A stretch of DNA of 64,000 nucleotides from Sergeia podlipaevii (Eukaryota; Euglenozoa; Kinetoplastea; Trypanosomatida; Trypanosomatidae): positions 50,522 to 114,521 of the forward strand of contig JASANZ010002252.1 in NCBI GenBank assembly GCA_030849805.1, given 5' to 3'. The translations under genes were made by a program, and so were the position numbers. Below are positions 53,442 through 63,382 of the stretch, one piece after another; within the stretch, counting starts at the first letter, position 1; each line of letters opens with the position of its first letter. Under the pieces are notes generated by a model, which searched no databases, was not told the DNA's origin, and worked only from the letters and a program-made list of their open reading frames with translations.

Positions 53442-55406
53442 TTACGCCCCCATGTACGGCGGCGGAGGCGGGGGCGGAGGCAAGTCACCATACACGGGCG
53501 GAAGATTGTACGACGGCGGCATGTCGCCAAGTACCACTCCGTTGTGCATCAGTACCGCAGAACCAGGGGCAGGGGAAATGACGACGTTGGGGGTCACAGT
53601 GAACCGGTACGCTGGCGGCGGCGGAAGCCCAGCTCCCAGTCCAGAACCCACCGCAGCGCCGAGCATCATCGGTGGTGGCGGGGGCAGGTGTGTCTGTGCG
53701 GCAGCACCGCCGTACTCGGGAGTATTGCCAGGACAGAACTCGGGTGAGTTCGCATTCAACACAAAATGAGGAATAAATTCCTTTGCACCTGCATTCATGA
53801 GAGAGGGAGTGGTCTCCGTGGAAGCGGCCTTGCTACGTGGCGCAGGCACATCGAGGTGGCGGTGCTGGGCAGTCGTAGAAAACTCCCTAGTGATAGCGCT
53901 AGCGTCCTTGTGGACGACGGCGGCCGCCATCTTTCCTACTGACTCCGTTCCACCCTCATGCTGCTGAGCACGACGGATAGCGCCGGATATGGCGGCAGCG
54001 GCAACAGCGGCGGCACTGGATGTAGACGTAGTGGTAGCAGCAGCTGCTGCCTGAACACACGGTGAAGAGGCAGGAACAGTTGCTGCAGCAGTAGCAGGAG
54101 CAGCGGAAGCAGTGGCGCTGCGTTGCTGTTTGGTACTTGAGGCAGCTGGGATACTGGTGCTGGCACTAGCACTGGCACTTGCCGCGTGATTTGAGGAGGC
54201 AGAGGCGGCCGCGGGAGCAAAAGTGGACTGGTTGCGATGGCCGTGCTGCTGTGGCTGCGACTGAGGTGAGGCGGCAGACGAGGCCTTCGGTTTTACCGGG
54301 CGGCCACGACGTGACTCAGAAATAAACGGCGGTGACACCTGCACACGCAGCGAGCGGCCCTTGGTGCTCTTGCCATCTAGCTCAAGTGCCTTGCGCGCAG
54401 AGTCGCTATCGACAAACGTGATGTACACGCGATGCCGGCGCATCGGCGACTCATCCTCGACCATCTGCGAACCAGTCACGGGAAGGCCCTCGACAAAAGA
54501 GAGCACCTCCGCCAGCGTCGCGCCATCGTACAAGTTGTACACGACAACGGTGTTCTTCGTCCGTGGAAAGCGTGCCCAGAACTTTTCAATTTCACCCCAA
54601 TGCTGCTCGCGCAACTTGCGCAGAGCGGAGTCTTCCACCGATGGGACAGAGATAAGCGGGCACACAGGACGCAGAATAAACGGAAGAAGATCACCCTCGT
54701 CATCGGAGTCTTCGTCTTCGTACTTCTCCAGCAGGTCGCACGCATCGATGACGGAAGGCATTACGATAATGCCTCCCTGACGCTTGTCCTCCTCATCGTA
54801 GAAGCGCAAGTCAAATTGATCCCACCCGCTAAACTCCTGAAACTCACGCAACGCCTCTTTGTGGTCCCAGTCCTCGTGGAAGCGGATGCTCACGAGGTGC
54901 CCGTGGGAGGCCAGTGACATACCGTAGTCTAGGGTAAGATAGAAGCCAAGTCCGTGAACGTCGCTGAGTGTAGCGTCGGCGGCAAATTCCTCAGAATTAG
55001 TAAAAGGTGCTTCAAAGATGTTAGTGGTTGTGGGGTCATCACCGCCGCGACGTTTCAGTTTGCTTACTGGTTCAGCTTGCAAGCAAGCGAGCAGCTCGTC
55101 GAGGTGGAGTGCACCAGGCAAGTAGTCCGCGTACCGAAGCAGCGGCATCACGGCAGTGCCATGCAGCATCGACCCGTCCTCCTTATGCACGCACTCAAGA
55201 GAAAAGCGAGTGGCGCAGAGGCCAAGCAACTTGCGGAACATGTCAGAAAACACAGGGAAGTGCAAGGTGAACTGACGGTTGCTCCCCATCTCCGTGACGC
55301 AGAGCACAATGGAGTATTCTACATCAAGAAGAAAGCGTAGAGATGATGGAACGCTAAGAGCCTTCAGCTCAAGAGAATCTAGTCCATAGCTGCGCCGACT
55401 AAGCAT
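53442..55406 (-). CDS. RRM protein with two C-terminal PAM2 (PABP-binding) motifs
   Basis: A 654-residue putative RNA-binding protein. The clearest RRM is at about 283-357, with RNP2-like VVVYNL and RNP1-like HRVYITFV, then LDGKSTKGRSLRVQ. The preceding 280 residues contain ordered blocks that may be divergent RRM-like folds. A long Ala/Ser/Gln/Thr-rich region (about 365-510) leads to two adjacent PAM2 peptides: MNAGAKEFIP (537-546) and LNANSPEFCP (550-559). Both fit L-N-x-x-A-x-E-F-x-P closely (Met for Leu in the first, Ser for Ala in the second). The tail is Pro/Gly-rich and ends PPPPYMGA. The protein probably links target mRNAs to poly(A)-binding protein. The start MLSRRS was chosen because the in-frame ATG seven codons upstream lies inside a pyrimidine tract. 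Confidence 0.85.
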   Translation of the reverse strand: MLSRRSYGLDSLELKALSVPSSLRFLLDVEYSIVLCVTEMGSNRQFTLHFPVFSDMFRKLLGLCATRFSLECVHKEDGSMLHGTAVMPLLRYADYLPGALHLDELLACLQAEPVSKLKRRGGDDPTTTNIFEAPFTNSEEFAADATLSDVHGLGFYLTLDYGMSLASHGHLVSIRFHEDWDHKEALREFQEFSGWDQFDLRFYDEEDKRQGGIIVMPSVIDACDLLEKYEDEDSDDEGDLLPFILRPVCPLISVPSVEDSALRKLREQHWGEIEKFWARFPRTKNTVVVYNLYDGATLAEVLSFVEGLPVTGSQMVEDESPMRRHRVYITFVDSDSARKALELDGKSTKGRSLRVQVSPPFISESRRGRPVKPKASSAASPQSQPQQHGHRNQSTFAPAAASASSNHAASASASASTSIPAASSTKQQRSATASAAPATAAATVPASSPCVQAAAAATTTSTSSAAAVAAAAISGAIRRAQQHEGGTESVGKMAAAVVHKDASAITREFSTTAQHRHLDVPAPRSKAASTETTPSLMNAGAKEFIPHFVLNANSPEFCPGNTPEYGGAAAQTHLPPPPPMMLGAAVGSGLGAGLPPPPAYRFTVTPNVVISPAPGSAVLMHNGVVLGDMPPSYNLPPVYGDLPPPPPPPPYMGA

Positions 55407-55425
55407 CTTGAAAAAGAAAAAAAAC
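55407..55425 (-). promoter_or_regulatory. Pyrimidine tract and AG directly abutting the RRM-gene ATG
   Basis: On the minus strand a tract of mostly T ends in CAAG immediately before the ATG. If the AG at 55407-55408 is the splice acceptor, the 5' UTR would be the spliced leader alone. An upstream CAG near 55465 is an alternative acceptor. Confidence 0.4.
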
Positions 55426-56598
55426 AATAATATAAGGAAAGATTGTGGAAAAGGGGGGGGACAACTGTGCTTCTAACACCTTTTTCTTTTGATTTCCTCC
55501 TCTATTTCTTTCTTTCTTTATTTCTTATTATCTGATAAATTAATAGTAATAATAATAATAATAGTGCCCCTTCTTACGATAAAGAAGAACGTTCAAAAAT
55601 GCAATGTAGCTTGTACGCTATACCTATATTTACTTCTCTAAAGTAGTGAGGATTGTTGTAATGTATATACTGAATGATAAAAATCAATATAATAACAATA
55701 ATAGAAGCAGCAAGTGCTAGAAACACAAACGCTAGCAGTAGCAGTACTGAAGTTGAGGTAATAGTATAACGTCCGGTATAAATATAGAATAAATATAGTT
55801 ACTATGCGTTCCTTTTCTGGGCTATGCAAGTGAATAATAATATAAAAAAAAGAAAGAAAAATAGAAATGCAAATGATGAAAAGAAAAGAACAATTTAGAA
55901 TGAAAGATCATTGGAATCAACGAGAAAAAAGGTCAATGTGTAACTGACCTCAAATTGGCCTTTATGCACTTATGAGTTATCGACGCACAACAGACAGTCT
56001 TCTCTGGATATATATTTAAAGCAAGTTCGCTTGTTTGTTCGTCTTTTTTTTTTCCTTTTCGTAAGGAAGAAAAAAACAAAAAGAATAGAAAAAATTAAAA
56101 AAATGATGCCGATCAACCAAATAAAACATTCATGGAAAAAATATCCAAGGCAATACAACAACAAAAAAAAAGAGAGAGTGAAAAGGGAAAGCATCACAGT
56201 ACAATACCGATGACTTCATCAAAAATCCCTGATTGGATGAAGGAAAGATAAACAAAAAGCAATTGTTGTAGCAGTACAGTGAAAACAACGTCAACCAAAA
56301 CATAAAAAAAATTCCACACATAAAAAAAAAAACAGCCACAAATTTCTAAAGGTGCTTAACAGCAGCACCATAAGCGAAGCACTGACTCTAACAAGCCATC
56401 CTTTTCTCCACTCTCCTCTGGACTACGCGCGAAGACACACACGCACATGTACACAAGTATGCACGACTGAAACACAGTTCATCAATGTGTACCTATGTGC
56501 ATACATCTCATTCAATAAATATATATATATATATATTCACGTGCGCAATGCTTCAATTGTAAAAGATAACAGTGCACAGCAACAACTATTCAACAGAT

Positions 56599-56617
56599 AA
56601 TATATATATATATATAT
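56599..56617. repeat. (AT)n microsatellite
   Basis: Uninterrupted alternating A and T in the spacer beyond the PP2A B'' gene; a similar run lies about 80 bases to the left. Confidence 0.85.
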
Positions 56618-57102
56618 CTACAAGAAAGGATTTTAGACAAAAAAAAAGGGGAAAAAAAGAGAGAAACCTGCCAATGAACGGCAACGATAGAAAAAAAAGT
56701 GCCTTAAACCTCTATACGCGCGACAACAACAAAACCCCACTAAAACAGCAATAATAATAAAACACAATACGTGCATCTGTTCATCCTATGCGAGTCGCTC
56801 CACGAATTTCCTCAATGTTACTTTTTTCTTTCTTTTCCCTCTCTCATCGCATGATTGCATCTCTCTCTCTCTCTCTCTTCTAATTTTTCAACGAATTTTA
56901 TACAGGCACTCTATTGTCCTAATGAATAAAAGTGCAAGAATGCTTCAAAGAAGAAAATAAAAAGGAAGAGAGAGAACCCAAAAGTGCCAAGGATTGTATT
57001 AAAAAGTGACGTGAAAAGGTTCAAAGGCAGAAAAAAAATAGGTTAGAACACACATCACGAGCTCCATTCTTCTGTAATTCCCTTCTCTTCCTTCCCCTCT
57101 CA

Positions 57103-59043
57103 CTACGCCTCAGCTGCCATGCGATCGTATTCCTCACGAGCAAATCTATCCCAGTCCGTCTTCTCAATCTGAAGTCTTCGCTGGTGCTCAGAAAACGGGT
57201 CTCGATGCTCAAACATCATAAACTTTGGTGCGTTAAAAATCATGTTAAAAAAGTTCGCCGGAGTCGGGCACGCGCGCAAATCGCCAAGTGTGACACCGAA
57301 CTTACGCGTTTTTATTCTATCAAAGCCTAACATGTCCAGCATTTGACACATAATATCTCCATACGCGACCTCCTCATCAGGGCTGTCAGAGTACTCGAGG
57401 AAGCGCTGCTCATTCTCGCGAAAGAAGACACCCAGCTCATATCCACTCAAGACGCCATCACCGTCCATGTCTAGCACCTTGAACCAGTAGAAAACGGCTG
57501 GCTCAGTGTTCTTGTCCTCTTCTGACAGGCAAAAGTAAACAAAGTCCTCAAAGTCTAAACGCCCGGACTCCCCCGATGTAAGCGGTCGCCCGTACCCTTC
57601 CACTACGCGCTTGATCACAGCAGGCACCACAGCACCTTGACCATAGTTGCAGAGATCGTTGTAGTCTACGAGCAAGTCGCGGTCCGTGTCTAACTCCCAG
57701 AACTTGCAGTACAGAACATAAAAGTGCTCGTAGGAGAAGTACTCCATCACTTGATTGACATCCTTGGCATCGAGTTGCATCATCACCTCGGGGAGGTTGC
57801 TCCGATCAAAGTCACGCCAAAAGATCTTACGGCACTGCTGACGCTCCAACGCGTACATGATACGAATCGCCACGGTTCTGCAGTAGTACTCCTGGAATTC
57901 AGGCTGATGTAAAAACTCAAGGCCAGGATGGCACTCTATAAGGCGCTTTGTCATGGTCTTAAGATCATCAATTGTAATGTGGTCGCGGTTGAGGTCACCC
58001 AAGATGAGCTCAAAGAGCCTTCGACTTGGAGTGCGTGTGGCGTACACTTCATTGAATGCGCGCCGCACCTGCGCCGAGGTCAGACTCGTCACCGTCGACT
58101 GCACCCCAGCAAACACTGCGATGGCTTCGAAGAGCGCATCCTTGAACCACATTGGTACTTTGAAGACCTTGATGGAGATTTCACCGAAGTCCTGCTTGTT
58201 GACAACCTTTTCACCTCCACGTGTCAGAAGGGACGCGAGTGCCGACATTTCTTCCTCTAGAGGTTCGCTCAACACGCCATGAGACTCATTTCTAGTATAA
58301 AAAGTAGGCACATCCCGTAGCGTCGCCTGCTTTATGTCCGCTGATGGGAGTACTGCAAAGCTACCTGACCCATGAACAAATCGTCCACTCAACGAGTCCC
58401 GCAGTGACGCTATCGTCGCAGCGCCGTCCTTGTCTAGTGATCCTGTCAAATCAATAGCCGCCATTGCAGCCGTTAGGGTAGTGTCTACTCCAATTGCTGC
58501 TCCACCAGCCCCTGGTGGCGAGAGGGTCCCTGCAGCGGCGGCAGCGGCGCCATGTGGAAGAGGCACAGAAGGATCCACAACGGCCCTCACATGAGGTGAG
58601 CCAGGTGTGATTCCAGGGGATCCAGCGCGATGAGGGTGATCCAGTTCATCCACACCCATAAATCGGGCGGGGGCAACAGCTGCCACGCCAAGACGTGCCG
58701 GACTCGGTGTACGCTCTTCTGAACGTCTACGACTGGGCTTTCCAGGTGACTGCGCTGGTGGTGACGTGCTGCGCTGTGGCTGGCCGGCTAAACTCGAGGT
58801 GAGCCCCGTCGCTGGGTCTGCGTGACGTGACACACCATCCTTCCCTCCCGCGCGCGTGGCGGAACCGTTAAGTGTAAAGTCTCCTTTGGATGACTCTCGC
58901 GCAGCTATGACGAATGCCTCCTCAATGGCACCTTTAATTCGCTTGAGACCCTCCACGTCACTAGACCACGCTGCGTATAATCCAGATAAAATTGCTTTTG
59001 TGGAAGCTGTATTCCGTTGTCTAGACGTTGAGGTGCCAATCAT
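57103..59043 (-). CDS. Protein phosphatase 2A regulatory subunit B''
   Basis: A 646-residue PP2A B'' (PPP2R3/PR72/TON2-type) subunit, which targets the PP2A core enzyme and can respond to Ca2+. A low-complexity N-terminus (about 50-240) precedes the conserved region from about 280 to the end. Two EF-hands are clear: DTDRDLLVDYND starting at residue 452 and the canonical DMDGDGVLSGYE at 525-536, each flanked by the family's FYxLYCKFWELD and VFYWFKVLD helices. CQMLDMLGF and the FFNMIFNAPKFMMFEHRDPF block near the C-terminus are diagnostic. The start MIGTSTSRQR was chosen because the longer frame translates AT microsatellite and spacer. In other eukaryotes B'' subunits act at centrosomes, basal bodies or the cortical cytoskeleton; the location here is not known. 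Confidence 0.93.
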   Translation of the reverse strand: MIGTSTSRQRNTASTKAILSGLYAAWSSDVEGLKRIKGAIEEAFVIAARESSKGDFTLNGSATRAGGKDGVSRHADPATGLTSSLAGQPQRSTSPPAQSPGKPSRRRSEERTPSPARLGVAAVAPARFMGVDELDHPHRAGSPGITPGSPHVRAVVDPSVPLPHGAAAAAAGTLSPPGAGGAAIGVDTTLTAAMAAIDLTGSLDKDGAATIASLRDSLSGRFVHGSGSFAVLPSADIKQATLRDVPTFYTRNESHGVLSEPLEEEMSALASLLTRGGEKVVNKQDFGEISIKVFKVPMWFKDALFEAIAVFAGVQSTVTSLTSAQVRRAFNEVYATRTPSRRLFELILGDLNRDHITIDDLKTMTKRLIECHPGLEFLHQPEFQEYYCRTVAIRIMYALERQQCRKIFWRDFDRSNLPEVMMQLDAKDVNQVMEYFSYEHFYVLYCKFWELDTDRDLLVDYNDLCNYGQGAVVPAVIKRVVEGYGRPLTSGESGRLDFEDFVYFCLSEEDKNTEPAVFYWFKVLDMDGDGVLSGYELGVFFRENEQRFLEYSDSPDEEVAYGDIMCQMLDMLGFDRIKTRKFGVTLGDLRACPTPANFFNMIFNAPKFMMFEHRDPFSEHQRRLQIEKTDWDRFAREEYDRMAAEA

Positions 59044-60107
59044 GCCTGCAATATATATATATATAATTTCAGGCAACAATATATTAACACACTGATATAC
59101 AGCCACAATAATAGTAGCAAATATATATATATTATCTTTAAGCCTGAAGTTGGACACACAAACCAAGCACAACAAATGAAAAACACGACTACAGTAGAAA
59201 AATCAAAATTGTGTCAAATACGTAAATGTATTGTTTCTTTCGTAAAATCACTACTTCGAAGAAATAGTTGACGAAAAGGAATTCTTCGATGATTAAAAGT
59301 GATGCACCACTTGCCAAAAAAAAAAAAAAAAAAGGAAACTCGAAAGCAAAACTAAAAATGGTGTCTCTGCAAAAATACAACAGATAGTAATAATATGCAA
59401 CACCGTACCAAAAAAAAAAAATCAGATGATGGTGTCACGCGCCGTGTACAGAACAGTTGTCGTTACACTCTCAACCAGTTTTGCTCGCTCGCACCTGCTG
59501 GGAAAACACTAACAAAAGTACTTCTTTTTTAAAAAAGACTCCTAATGAATAGATATGCTTAACTTCAAAAAAATAATTGTACAAAGAAAAATAGAGGGAA
59601 GAAGGAAGTATGCAAGCAAATAAGAAAGTGAGCACAACAAGAGCATTACAGTAAGTGCCATCATCCACAACAGATTAGGGAAATAATGAATCTCACTTTG
59701 AGAGACCAATAAAAAAGTGTTGCTTTTTTTCTTATTCTGCGTATCCTGTACATTGCATATAAATAAAAATATTTAAAAAAGTATGTTCCCCCGTTCGTCG
59801 CAAAAAAAAAAAAAAAGCCGGAGTAGAGAGATGAGGGAAAAGTCTAACGGAACACACGCGCACATGAAGTAGCCGTGGCTTTTATGCACAGAACTCGCTC
59901 TATAAAACATTTCATGATGATATTTGGTATGCACTTCGTGACTTTTTCTCCTCTATTTTTTTTTCTCATCCTCCTCCAGGGGAATTCCTTATCATTTTTT
60001 ATTTACAACCACATCACAACAACAACAACAACAACAACAACAAAAAATCTCTAACATATAAGATTGCAACTATCACACGCAAACGCACACGCAGTACTGC
60101 GGTGTTA
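59044..60107. other. Intergenic region
   Basis: A 1.06 kb AT-rich spacer with an (AT) run at about 59050-59063, A runs near 59315-59333 and 59800-59816, and an ACA microsatellite at 60017-60043. No gene seen. Confidence 0.6.
60017..60043. repeat. (ACA)n microsatellite
   Basis: Nine or so ACA units on the plus strand, within 70 bases of the thioredoxin-like gene's stop codon, so probably in its 3' UTR. Confidence 0.9.
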
Positions 60108-60611
60108 CTACTGTGCAGCAATACCCCCCGCCTCAGCCAAACCCTCACTCGACTGCCCCGCAAGCTTAGCCTCCTCTGCTAAACGCAGGGCTTCAGCCGT
60201 CGCAGCCTGCACCGCCATCTTCGTGATGAGCAGTACCTTGTCCATGTTATCTCCAGAAAAAGACTCCACAAGCGTTCCGTATGAGAAGGAGCGAAAATTC
60301 GGGACTGCAGTAACGTTCAGTGAATGACACATCTCGCGCGTCTCCTCCGTGGCATAGAGCACAAGAAGGTTGGTGTCCTTCAGTGCTACTGGGCGCTCGT
60401 CGTTCAGCTTCTCAAGCGCAGGCACAGCGGTGCCTGTGCATGTGGAGCAGATGGGAGACACAATAGCGAGAAGTGCGCTGCCCTGAAACGTTTCCACATG
60501 CGTCTTCAGATCATCGCTGGTGTTGATGCGAATAAGAACAGGGGGCGGCGGTGGCGGTGCCGCCTTCTTACCCTTCTTCCTTGCACTAGACCCACGCTTC
60601 TTGGGGGCCAT
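60108..60611 (-). CDS. Thioredoxin-like protein with CSTC centre
   Basis: A 167-residue thioredoxin-fold protein. After a strongly basic N-terminus (KKRGSSARKKGKK, about 4-16) and a poly-Pro run, the fold begins with INTSDDLKTHVETF. The active-site strand reads SPICSTCTGTAVP, with Cys55 and Cys58 in a C-x-x-C where ordinary thioredoxin has WCGPC, so both redox Cys are kept but the Trp and Pro are not. The cis-Pro loop is present as NVTAVPNFRSF. The C-terminus is an Ala-rich helix. I chose MAPKKRG as start; the frame extends 40 codons upstream without thioredoxin homology. Similar small thioredoxins serve as dynein light chains in axonemes, but general redox function is equally possible. Confidence 0.82.
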   Translation of the reverse strand: MAPKKRGSSARKKGKKAAPPPPPPVLIRINTSDDLKTHVETFQGSALLAIVSPICSTCTGTAVPALEKLNDERPVALKDTNLLVLYATEETREMCHSLNVTAVPNFRSFSYGTLVESFSGDNMDKVLLITKMAVQAATAEALRLAEEAKLAGQSSEGLAEAGGIAAQ

Positions 60612-62146
60612 TGAAGATAATATACGCGAGTGTACGAAGGAAGCAGAGAGAGAAAAATATATAGAGAAAGAATAACCTGAATATGCGTAGATGGTCAAAC
60701 TTTTCCCTCTTGTGCTCAAAAAGAAAAGCAAAAAAATTCAAAATGAAAACAGTCACTCGTAGTTTGGTTATAGTTGTGAGTGCTGTATTCAATTCACTTT
60801 TTAAAAAAAAAAAAAAAAAAACGTGGACCACAACAACCACCTCTGTGTGCTAGTTGCTACTTAGATTTGCCACGATAAAAAAAAAAAAGATGGAGAACGA
60901 AGAAAATAATAGAGCATTCCTATAAAGGCAAAAATGAAAATAAATTAAATGAGTAGTAGAACAGTGAATCACTCGTCATAAATAACAGAACTACGCATTT
61001 GCCACAGTGATCCATTTGCTAATGATGGATGCCTCCAGTGCTCCAGAGGGCACAGTTGAACGAATCAAACGCGGAAAATGAAATTGAATATATATATATA
61101 TAGAGAGAGAGAAAGAGAAAGAAAAAAAAATGAGAAAGAGTACTTTTCTCATGCTTATTCATGCGCCTGAGAGTATCTTAAAAAAATCTCTTCCAAAAGA
61201 AATATACATGTATATATATGTATATATGTGTATATCCCTTGCCGTCAATTTTCTTTAAGGGTTAAACGCGGCTAAAATAATAATAATAATAATCATGATA
61301 ATCATGGACGCTGTGCTTCCATTGAAGCTGCTACCTCACGCCAATTCCAGCGGACGCTAACACTCCAACTTCCTTTTCTGTTCCGCAGCAAAGAGCAAAC
61401 TCCAGAAGAAAAAAAAAAGAGGAAGCTCGGCCTACCTTGCACTATAATGAAGGAGATGAATTTTAACAGATCGGGGCCAGTTATCCGTCATCAATCGTAC
61501 GGCAACAGACAGAAGGGAGAGAAACGAAAATATGATCAAAATAAATAAACTGAAAAACAATAGTAAATTTCTGATCTTTCTGGTCAGGAAATAAAAGGAT
61601 TGAGAAATGCTCCCATCTCTCGAATTGGTCTCTTCCTTTTTGCTAAAGAGCTATATGTATAAAGAAAAAAAAAAGAAAAAAAAAACACTTTCTCATTGAT
61701 CGCGGTTTTCCTTAACCCTCCTTTGATTAATACTTTGTGCTCTCTCTTATTATTTTTTTTCCCCCTATTAGAACAGATGAAACGAAAGAAAAGGAAAACA
61801 TGTGCTCATGTAGTGGAAGATACCACTCCACAAGAACAGCGCACATTCACTAGCTTCCTGATGGAGAAAGGATGTACTATTTTATGCTTTTCTCGCTTTT
61901 TTCCGTTGATTGCGCTTCAAGAAATTCCTTCTCACTCAATACTGTACTAAACGAATATATATATATATATATACGAGCGTTCATGCGATAACAAGGGTGC
62001 TGCGTTTCAAGCCAAAAAAGTGAAAAACAACACCAAAGAAAATGAAAAGAGAGTTACAGCCAGAACAATGAAAAAGTCCGATTCAACATTCCTTTTCTCT
62101 CACTTCGTCGCATTCAGAAAGCATTTCATTCACTTCTTCCTCTCAC
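60612..62146. other. Intergenic region
   Basis: A 1.5 kb AT-rich spacer. It has an A run at about 60802-60821, pyrimidine-rich coding-strand tracts, (TA) runs near 61089-61102, 61210-61230 and 61955-61973, and an AAT run at about 61276-61293. An 84-codon plus-strand frame (61696-61950) is antisense to the unit and not supported. Confidence 0.6.
61955..61973. repeat. (AT)n microsatellite
   Basis: Uninterrupted alternating A and T on both strands, about 170 bases beyond the stop of the PLP enzyme gene. Confidence 0.9.
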
Positions 62147-63382
62147 TTACTTCTTGGCAAGAGCATCAAGGGCGACTTTGAGGGCAGCGATGAGGTCCGC
62201 AGCGTCCTCAACACCGCAGCTGACGCGGACGAAGCCATCAGTGATACCTACCTTCATGCGGTCCTCGGAGGTCATGTTGGCGTGGGTCATGACAGAGGGG
62301 CAAGTAATAATGCTCTCGGTGGCGCCGAGGTTCTCGCACAGAGACCACGGGCGTGGCACAGTGTCCATGAGGTGGCGACCAGCGGCAGATCCACCCTTTA
62401 CCTCAAACCAAAGCATGCCACCGTGAAGGTTATTGCGGTGCTGGCGGTCAGCGAGCTCCTTCTGAGGAAAGCTCTTGAGACCAGGGTACATGACAGTCTC
62501 AACGGCAGGGTGGGTAGAGAGGAACTCTGCCACCTTCTGAGCAGTCTGGCTCTGGCGAGTGACGCGGAGGGACATAGTCTTCACAGTCTGAAGCTGAAGG
62601 AAGGCCACGTTGGGGGACATGGCGTTACCAAGAATGTTCTGGGTAAGACGAAGCTTCGCATCAAGTTCCTTGCACTTCACGACCAGGGCACCACCGACAG
62701 TCATGTTGTGGCCGTCGATAAACTTGGTGGTGCTGATAAGAGTGACATCAGCGCCGTGATCGAGAGGACGCGTAATCAGAGCAGTGGCGAAGGTGTTATC
62801 GCAGACGTGAATGATCTTACGAGCCTTGCAAATCTTCGAAACGGCATCGAGATCGATGAGGGTCAGAGTGGGGTTAGCAGGGGTCTCGCTGATAAGCAGC
62901 TTCGTGTTCGGCTTGATGGCGGCCTCAACATTCTTCATGTCGCGCATGTCGACAAAGGTGAAGTCCATACCGAGACGGGAGAAGAACACCCTGCACGCGC
63001 GGTTCGTACCACCGTAGCTGCAGTTGGTCACGATCGCGTGATCACCGGCATTCATAAAGGAAGAGATAGCAGTGGTTGTCGCGGCCATACCAGTGGCGTA
63101 CACGGTGGCGTAGTCACCGTTCTCCATAGCGCACAGCTTCTCCTCAAGCGCAGCAACAGTAGGATTGGCAGAGCGGGTGTAGCTGTAGCCCTTATCAAGA
63201 TACTTTTCAATGGACTCCTGCACGAACGTGGTGCTCTGATAAATAGGGGTGATGATTGCGCCAGTAACAGGATCGGGACGAACACCGCCGTGGACCTGAA
63301 GAGTCTCAAATCCCTGCGCAGCTGGCAGCCAAGAACCGGTGCCAGTAGGGTTAGTAGAGATCAGGTGCTGGTGGCTGGACAT
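62147..63382 (-). CDS. CGL: Cystathionine gamma-lyase-family PLP enzyme
   Basis: A 411-residue Cys/Met-metabolism PLP enzyme, most likely cystathionine gamma-lyase of reverse transsulfuration (cystathionine to cysteine, 2-oxobutyrate and ammonia). The family blocks are intact: YSYTRSANPT (66-75), YATGMAATTTAISSFM, CSYGGTNR (121-128), SETPANPTL, VCDNTFAT, the PLP-binding Lys220 in ISTTKFIDGHN, and RVSCGVEDAADLIAAL near the C-terminus. The lysine loop continues MTVGG, which differs from the YMNGHSDVVMG style of animal and yeast CGL and looks bacterial, so methionine gamma-lyase or O-acyl-homoserine sulfhydrylase activity cannot be excluded. The start MSSHQH follows a T-rich tract and a CAG 15 bases upstream; 32 further in-frame upstream codons are hydrophobic spacer translation. 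Confidence 0.93.
   Translation of the reverse strand: MSSHQHLISTNPTGTGSWLPAAQGFETLQVHGGVRPDPVTGAIITPIYQSTTFVQESIEKYLDKGYSYTRSANPTVAALEEKLCAMENGDYATVYATGMAATTTAISSFMNAGDHAIVTNCSYGGTNRACRVFFSRLGMDFTFVDMRDMKNVEAAIKPNTKLLISETPANPTLTLIDLDAVSKICKARKIIHVCDNTFATALITRPLDHGADVTLISTTKFIDGHNMTVGGALVVKCKELDAKLRLTQNILGNAMSPNVAFLQLQTVKTMSLRVTRQSQTAQKVAEFLSTHPAVETVMYPGLKSFPQKELADRQHRNNLHGGMLWFEVKGGSAAGRHLMDTVPRPWSLCENLGATESIITCPSVMTHANMTSEDRMKVGITDGFVRVSCGVEDAADLIAALKVALDALAKK

Larger units (their letters stand above)
55407..57102. other. Intergenic region
   Basis: A 1.7 kb AT-rich spacer. It includes AAT-type repeats near 55545-55562, (AT) runs near 56517-56535 and 56599-56617, a (CT) tract near 56861-56878 and A runs. 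Short open frames here are Phe- or Lys-rich; no gene supported. Confidence 0.6.
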
